Part shown: positions 57,238 through 64,000 of the stretch, piece after piece
Layout of the letters: each line of letters starts with the position of its first letter
How positions within the stretch are numbered: the stretch's first letter is position 1
Assembly (NCBI GenBank): GCA_026400535.1
Contig: JAPLOU010000043.1
Coordinates: forward strand, 115,729 to 179,728
Reading direction: 5' to 3'
DNA: 64,000 nucleotides
Origin: Hyphomicrobiales bacterium
GTDB taxonomy: Bacteria; Pseudomonadota; Alphaproteobacteria; Rhizobiales; Beijerinckiaceae
Translations under genes and position numbers: made by a program
Notes under the pieces: generated by a model
What the model saw: the letters and a program-made list of their open reading frames with translations, nothing else
Database searches by the model: none
What the model was told of the DNA's origin: nothing

Positions 57238-57855
57238 ATGGACATTGCAGCCCTGATGCTGTTCGCCGGTGTGTATCTTGCAGCCGTCGCGTCGCCCGGG
57301 CCTGGGCTTGCGGCGGTGGTCGGCCGCGGCCTCGGGCAAGGCCTGTTTGCGGCGCCGGCCTTCGTCGCGGGCTTCGTGGTCGGTGACCTGATCTGGTTCA
57401 CCGTCGCAGCGACCGGTCTTGCCGTGCTCGCCAAGAGCTTCGAGGCGCTCTTCCTCGCCATCAGATATGCCGGCTGCGCCTATCTGATCTTTATGGCGTG
57501 GAAGATCTGGACGGCGCCCGTCAAGGCCGCGGAGGTTGCCGCCGCAGCGGGCAAGGCCAGGTCATGGCCGTCCTTTCTGGGCTCGCTGTCGCTCACGCTT
57601 GGCAACCCGAAGGTCATCGTCTTCTTCCTGTCGATCATGCCGCTGGTGATCGATCCAAAGGCGATCACGCCCCTGGTTTTCGCTGAAATGGCTGTGGTGA
57701 TCGTGCTTGTCATCACCCCTGTCATGGCCACGGCGCTCGTCCTGGCCAACAGGGCCCGCCGCATCTTCACCTCACAGACGTCGCTGCGGCGGATCAACCG
57801 CGTCACCGCCACGGTGATGGCCGGCGCGGCGGCCGTAATCGCCACACGCGGCTGA
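57238..57855 (+). CDS. LysE-family amino acid exporter
   Basis: A 205-residue inner-membrane protein with the usual six hydrophobic segments and the N-terminal signature SPGPGLAAVVGRGLGQG of RhtB/LysE transporters. These export amino acids or homoserine lactones; the substrate cannot be named. ATG 57238 follows GGAGG. It stands alone between FkbM and the cytochrome c gene. Confidence 0.88.
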   Translation: MDIAALMLFAGVYLAAVASPGPGLAAVVGRGLGQGLFAAPAFVAGFVVGDLIWFTVAATGLAVLAKSFEALFLAIRYAGCAYLIFMAWKIWTAPVKAAEVAAAAGKARSWPSFLGSLSLTLGNPKVIVFFLSIMPLVIDPKAITPLVFAEMAVVIVLVITPVMATALVLANRARRIFTSQTSLRRINRVTATVMAGAAAVIATRG

Positions 57856-57910
57856 ATCGCTTTCGTCTCAGCTCTGATCTGGCGCAAAGGCGTGAGCCGA
57901 TTTCCGCGCC

Positions 57911-58252
57911 ATGATGTCGGGCATGAACCGAATCATGCCCGCTCTCGCCGCCGCATTGACGCTCGGCCTCACGCTGCCGGCGGCTGACGCACAGGCGCAG
58001 GATATCCGGGCCGGTCAGGCGATTGCACGTCAGAACTGCGCTCCGTGCCATGCCATCGGGCGTTCGGGGCGCAGCGCCCGGCCAGAAGCGACACCGTTCC
58101 GCCTGATCCCGCGACGCTATCCGGTCGAGGCGCTGGAGGAGGCTTTCGGCGAGGGCATCAGCGGCAACCATCTCGGCATGCCGGATTTCCAGTTCTCGCC
58201 GCGAGAGGTGGACGACCTTCTGGGCTATCTCCGCAGCCTCGGGCGGCGCTGA
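57911..58252 (+). CDS. Small exported c-type cytochrome
   Basis: A ~113-residue protein with a signal peptide (AAALTLGLTLPAADAQA) and a single haem-binding CAPCH motif in RAGQAIARQNCAPCHAIG. NHLGMPDF provides the likely distal Met ligand. It would carry electrons in the periplasm. Several in-frame ATGs lie at 57911, 57914 and 57923. It is two genes upstream of a broken flavocytochrome-c sulfide dehydrogenase flavoprotein, so it may be an orphaned partner, though recQ lies between. Confidence 0.83.
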   Translation: MMSGMNRIMPALAAALTLGLTLPAADAQAQDIRAGQAIARQNCAPCHAIGRSGRSARPEATPFRLIPRRYPVEALEEAFGEGISGNHLGMPDFQFSPREVDDLLGYLRSLGRR

Positions 58253-58309
58253 GCCTCCTGTCCGCCCGCCCAACCTTGCATCGCTGCGGCGGTCGCCTAC
58301 ACCTGAACC

Positions 58310-60133
58310 ATGCCCGATTCGCTTCACGCCGCGCGCAGCACGCTGAAAACCACCTTCGGCTATGATGATTTCAGGCCCGGCCAGGCCGAGGTCATCGAGG
58401 CCGTGCTGCGCCGTGAGAATGTGCTCGCCGTGATGCCGACCGGCTCGGGCAAGTCCATGTGCTACCAGTTGCCAGCGCTGGTGGAGGGCGGGCTGACCGT
58501 CGTCGTTTCGCCGCTGATCGCGCTGATGCGCGACCAGGTCAAGCAGATGCATGCCGTCGGTGTGGGCGCGGTGACCCTCAACTCGCTGAACAGCGATGAT
58601 GAAGCGACCGCCGCCTGGCGCTCGCTCAAGCGCGGCGATACGCACCTGGTCTATGTTTCGCCCGAGCGCCTCGCCATGGACGGGATGGCGGCACGCCTGC
58701 GGGAGATGGGCGTGACGCGCCTCGCCATCGATGAGGCGCACTGTGTCAGCCAATGGGGCCATGACTTCCGGCCCGACTACCGCGAGATCAGGCGGCTGGC
58801 GCAGTCACTGGGCAATCCACCGGTCCTCGCATTGACGGCAACAGCGGATCAGAACACCCGCCAGGATATCAGTGTACAGCTGTTCGGGGCGCAGCCGACG
58901 GTCTTCGTGCATGGCTTCGACCGTCCGAACATCGCCTTGCGATTCGAGGCCAAGGATCAGCCTCGCCGTCAGATCGAGGCCTTTCTCGCGCCACGCAAGG
59001 GACAGTCCGGCATCATCTACTGCTCGTCGCGCAAGCGCGCAGAAGCCCTGGCCGAATGGCTGGCAGGCAAGGGCTCGCCGGCGGTGTCCTATCATGCGGG
59101 AATGGAGCAACAGGCGCGCAATCTGAGCCAGGACCGGTTCCAGCAGGAGGACGGCGTCATCGTCTGCGCCACCATCGCCTTCGGCATGGGCGTCAACAAG
59201 CCCGACGTGCGCTTCGTCATTCATGCCGACATGCCCGGCTCGATCGAGAGCTACTATCAGGAGATCGGGCGGGCGGGGCGCGACGGGCTGCCGGCGGCGA
59301 CGCTGACGCTCTATGGCATGGACGACATGGCGCTGCGCCGCCGCCAGATCGACGAGAAGCAGATGGGGGACGAGCGCAAGCGCATCGAGCAGCGCAAGCT
59401 CGACGCCATGGTGGCCCTGTGCGAGGCCTCCACCTGCCGGCGCGGCGCGCTGCTCAGCTATTTTGGCGAAAGCACGGTCGACTGCCAGGGCTGCGATCTG
59501 TGCGGAGCAGGCTCGGCTTCGCTCTATGATGGGCTGATCGACGCGCAGAAGGCCCTGTCCGCCATCATCCGCACCGGCCAGCGTTTCGGTGCGTCCCACA
59601 TCGCCGATGTCCTCACCGGCAGGCGCACGGAGGTCGTGGCCAAGCAGAAGCACGACGAGATCAAGACCTTCGGCGTGGGCAGGGACAAACAGCCGAGGAC
59701 CTGGATGAGCATCATCAGGCAGCTCTTTGCTGCCGGAGCGCTGGCGCATCGCGACGCGTTCGGCGGCCTTGTCGTCACTGACAAGGGTGAAAGCCTGCTG
59801 CGCGGACAGCAGAACATCCGCCTCAGGAACGAGACGCCGACGGAGCGTCTGGCCAGGATCAGGAGCCCGTCAGGGCCCTATGCCAGCCAGCTTGATCCGG
59901 ATCACGACGTTGTCTTCCAGCGGCTGCGGGCCTTGCGGGCGACGATCGCGCGCGAGGAAGGCGTCGCGGCCTACATGGTCTTTCCCGACCGCACACTGAT
60001 CGAGATGGCACGCGAGCGGCCGACGGATCTCGACGGCATGGCCCGGATCAGCGGTGTTGGCGAGCGCAAGCTCAAGTCCTATGGCGATGTGTTCCTGCAG
60101 GCCCTGTGGGACGAGGACAGCAAGGCCGCGTGA
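58310..60133 (+). CDS. recQ: ATP-dependent DNA helicase RecQ
   Basis: A 607-residue RecQ: Walker A MPTGSGKSMCYQLPA near residue 45, DEAH in IDEAHCVSQWGHDFRPDY, helicase C domain with YYQEIGRAGRDG, a zinc RQC motif with four Cys (CEASTC...CQGCDLC), winged helix, and a C-terminal HRDC domain (AAYMVFPDRTLIEMA). It unwinds recombination intermediates. ATG 58310 lies 58 bases after the cytochrome c stop. Confidence 0.95.
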   Translation: MPDSLHAARSTLKTTFGYDDFRPGQAEVIEAVLRRENVLAVMPTGSGKSMCYQLPALVEGGLTVVVSPLIALMRDQVKQMHAVGVGAVTLNSLNSDDEATAAWRSLKRGDTHLVYVSPERLAMDGMAARLREMGVTRLAIDEAHCVSQWGHDFRPDYREIRRLAQSLGNPPVLALTATADQNTRQDISVQLFGAQPTVFVHGFDRPNIALRFEAKDQPRRQIEAFLAPRKGQSGIIYCSSRKRAEALAEWLAGKGSPAVSYHAGMEQQARNLSQDRFQQEDGVIVCATIAFGMGVNKPDVRFVIHADMPGSIESYYQEIGRAGRDGLPAATLTLYGMDDMALRRRQIDEKQMGDERKRIEQRKLDAMVALCEASTCRRGALLSYFGESTVDCQGCDLCGAGSASLYDGLIDAQKALSAIIRTGQRFGASHIADVLTGRRTEVVAKQKHDEIKTFGVGRDKQPRTWMSIIRQLFAAGALAHRDAFGGLVVTDKGESLLRGQQNIRLRNETPTERLARIRSPSGPYASQLDPDHDVVFQRLRALRATIAREEGVAAYMVFPDRTLIEMARERPTDLDGMARISGVGERKLKSYGDVFLQALWDEDSKAA

Positions 60134-60236
60134 TCGTGTGGGCCCGCAGGCGTGAATCCGTTTGAACGCGGCGGCGTTGCTGGCAGACCTGTTGGATATC
60201 CGCAGATCGCGCGACGCCCCCCCGGAGGATGACCCC

Positions 60237-61358
60237 ATGCGGCAAGCCCATCGCATGTCACGCCGTGCGGTTGTGACCGGACTGGCCGCCGGGACAGGTG
60301 CGCTTGCGCTTGGCGGCCCCGCAGTGGTCGGGCAGGCGAGGCCCAGGGTGGTCGTTGTCGGCGGCGGCACTGTGGCGCGCTATGTCGCGAAGGATTCGGC
60401 GGGCGCGATCCATGCCACGCTGGTCGAGCCCAACAGGCGCTTCGTCACCTGCTTTCACGCCAATCTCTATCTCGGCGGCTACAAGACGATCGAAGACCTC
60501 AGCCATGGTTATGAGGCCTTGGCACAGGCGAACGGCATCACGATGATGCATGACAGCGCGTCCGTGATTGATCGCGACGCACGCGTGGTCCGGCTCCTGT
60601 CGGGACAGCGGTAGGGGGTGATCGTCATGATCGCGCCGCCCAACCCCTACCGCTGTCCGCCCGGGCCCTACGAGCGCGTCTCGATGCTCGCCGCGCGCCT
60701 GACCAAGGCCGGCAAGACCCGCTGCAAGATCGTCATCATCGACCCCAAGGAGAGCTTTTCCAAGCAAGCGCAGTTCGAGCAGGGCTGGGAGCGGCACTAC
60801 CGGGGCATGGTGGAATGGCTTGGCCCGAAGATCCATGACGGCGTCAAGCGCATCGACCCTGCCACCATGACGGTCGAGACCGGCTTCGAGACCTACAGGG
60901 AAGCGGCGCTGGTGAATGTGATCCCGGCGCAATGGGCCGGCGCGATCGCCCGCAATGCCGGGCTCGCCAGTGCTTCCGGCTCCTGCCCGATCGATCCGGC
61001 GAGCATGCGCTCGACCATCGACCCCGCAATCGTCATTGTCGGCGATGCCTGCCTTGCGGGCGACATGCCGCGTTCGGCCTTCTCCGCCAACAGCCAGGCA
61101 AAGGTCGCGGCCATGACCGTGCGCGGCGAGTTGACCGGCTCACGCACCTTCCCGGCCCGCTACAGCAACACCTGCTGGAGCCTTCTGTGGGATGACGACA
61201 CGATCAAGGTCGGCGGGCAGTTCGAGCCGCGCACGGGGAAGGTCACATCGACGGCGCCCTTCATCTCGCAACCGGGCGACAGCCCCGGAACGCGCCACCA
61301 GAACCAGGCCGAGAACCTTAGCTGGTATGCCGGACTGGCTGCCGACATCTTCGGGTGA
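60237..61358 (+). pseudogene. Flavocytochrome-c sulfide dehydrogenase flavoprotein, disrupted
   Basis: Two ORFs (60162-60614, 60618-61358) are in one frame, separated by TAG at 60612. Together they read as an FCSD flavoprotein with a Tat-like signal (SRRAVVTGLAAGTGALAL). Redox-Cys regions NPYRCPPGPYER and SNTCWSLL remain, as do LVEPNRRFVTC and DACLAGDMPRSAF. The FAD loop is shortened (VVVVGGGTVARY, expected GGGxGGxTxA), and about 50 codons expected between RLLSGQ and VIVMIAPPNP are missing, with the stop at the joint. The product cannot be a working FCSD. Start at ATG 60237 has GGAGG upstream. Confidence 0.85.
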
Positions 61359-61484
61359 CGGCGAGGCCCAGAAGTGCGCAACCGGGCGATTTCGGCCCAT
61401 CCAGGACCAAGGCGTCACGGCCCATCCACAATCAATCTCTAAGCATTTGATTTTCAATTTGTTTTTCGCAACCTTCCGGGATGA

Positions 61485-63974
<2,490 letters not shown>

Positions 63975-64000
63975 GGGCTGGCAGCGCGGGGGCCGGGCTA

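Overview
The window is a 64-kb, GC-rich, densely coding piece of an alphaproteobacterial chromosome, most likely from the order Hyphomicrobiales (Rhizobiales). The reasons are the lipid-A block with DUF4170, DUF374, waaA, lpxK and DUF2093; the ileS, lspA and paired M16 peptidase run; the rpsT-dnaA-dnaN neighbourhood; and a CtrA-type TTAA-N7-TTAA site upstream of dnaA. I cannot name the genus from the sequence alone. No rRNA, tRNA, CRISPR array, insertion sequence or prophage was recognised by eye.

Layout. 1-5 kb: end of an inositol-monophosphatase-family gene, DUF4170, a DUF374 acyltransferase, waaA and lpxK (Kdo-lipid A assembly), DUF2093 and a secreted dienelactone-hydrolase-like protein. 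5-13 kb: tadA, a pseudouridine synthase with long charged tails, rsmD (RNA modification), mutL and two M16 peptidase subunits. 13-22.6 kb: a secreted protein of unknown function, lspA, ileS, an orphan chemoreceptor, ribF, a CheY-CheZ pair and a HAD-IIA hydrolase. 22.6-34.5 kb: a degenerate EAL protein, an omega-aminotransferase, a quinone oxidoreductase, a small lipoprotein, EEP, PhzF, NUDIX and M3 peptidase genes, an RraA-like protein and a peptidoglycan-binding pseudo-protease. 34.5-39 kb: fhs and a NitT/TauT-type ABC importer operon. 39-46.5 kb: pbpC with a very large alpha-2-macroglobulin. 46.6-48.5 kb: a DsbA-like oxidoreductase and an orphan polyamine-binding protein. 48.5-54.3 kb, minus strand: enoyl-CoA hydratase, threonine dehydratase, rpsT, dnaA and dnaN. 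54.4-64 kb, plus strand: recF, DUF817, FkbM methyltransferase, LysE, cytochrome c, recQ, a broken sulfide dehydrogenase and gyrB.

The replication genes are all present, but dnaA-dnaN and recF...gyrB lie on opposite strands about 5 kb apart. This suggests an inversion of the frequent dnaA-dnaN-recF-gyrB order. The 790-bp gap between dnaA and rpsT holds a CtrA site, several inverted repeats and AT-rich tracts. It is the best candidate here for dnaA control and possibly origin function, though no canonical DnaA box was found.

Three genes look damaged: a flavocytochrome-c sulfide dehydrogenase with two internal deletions and an in-frame stop, a cupin gene inside the ABC operon that has lost its middle, and a pseudouridine synthase whose N-terminal frame has no start codon. 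They may reflect real decay or assembly error. I did not find a convincing undescribed multi-gene system; the most interesting signals are these lesions, the replication-locus rearrangement with its regulatory motifs, and several catalytically degenerate proteins (EAL, protease-like, M16 partner).
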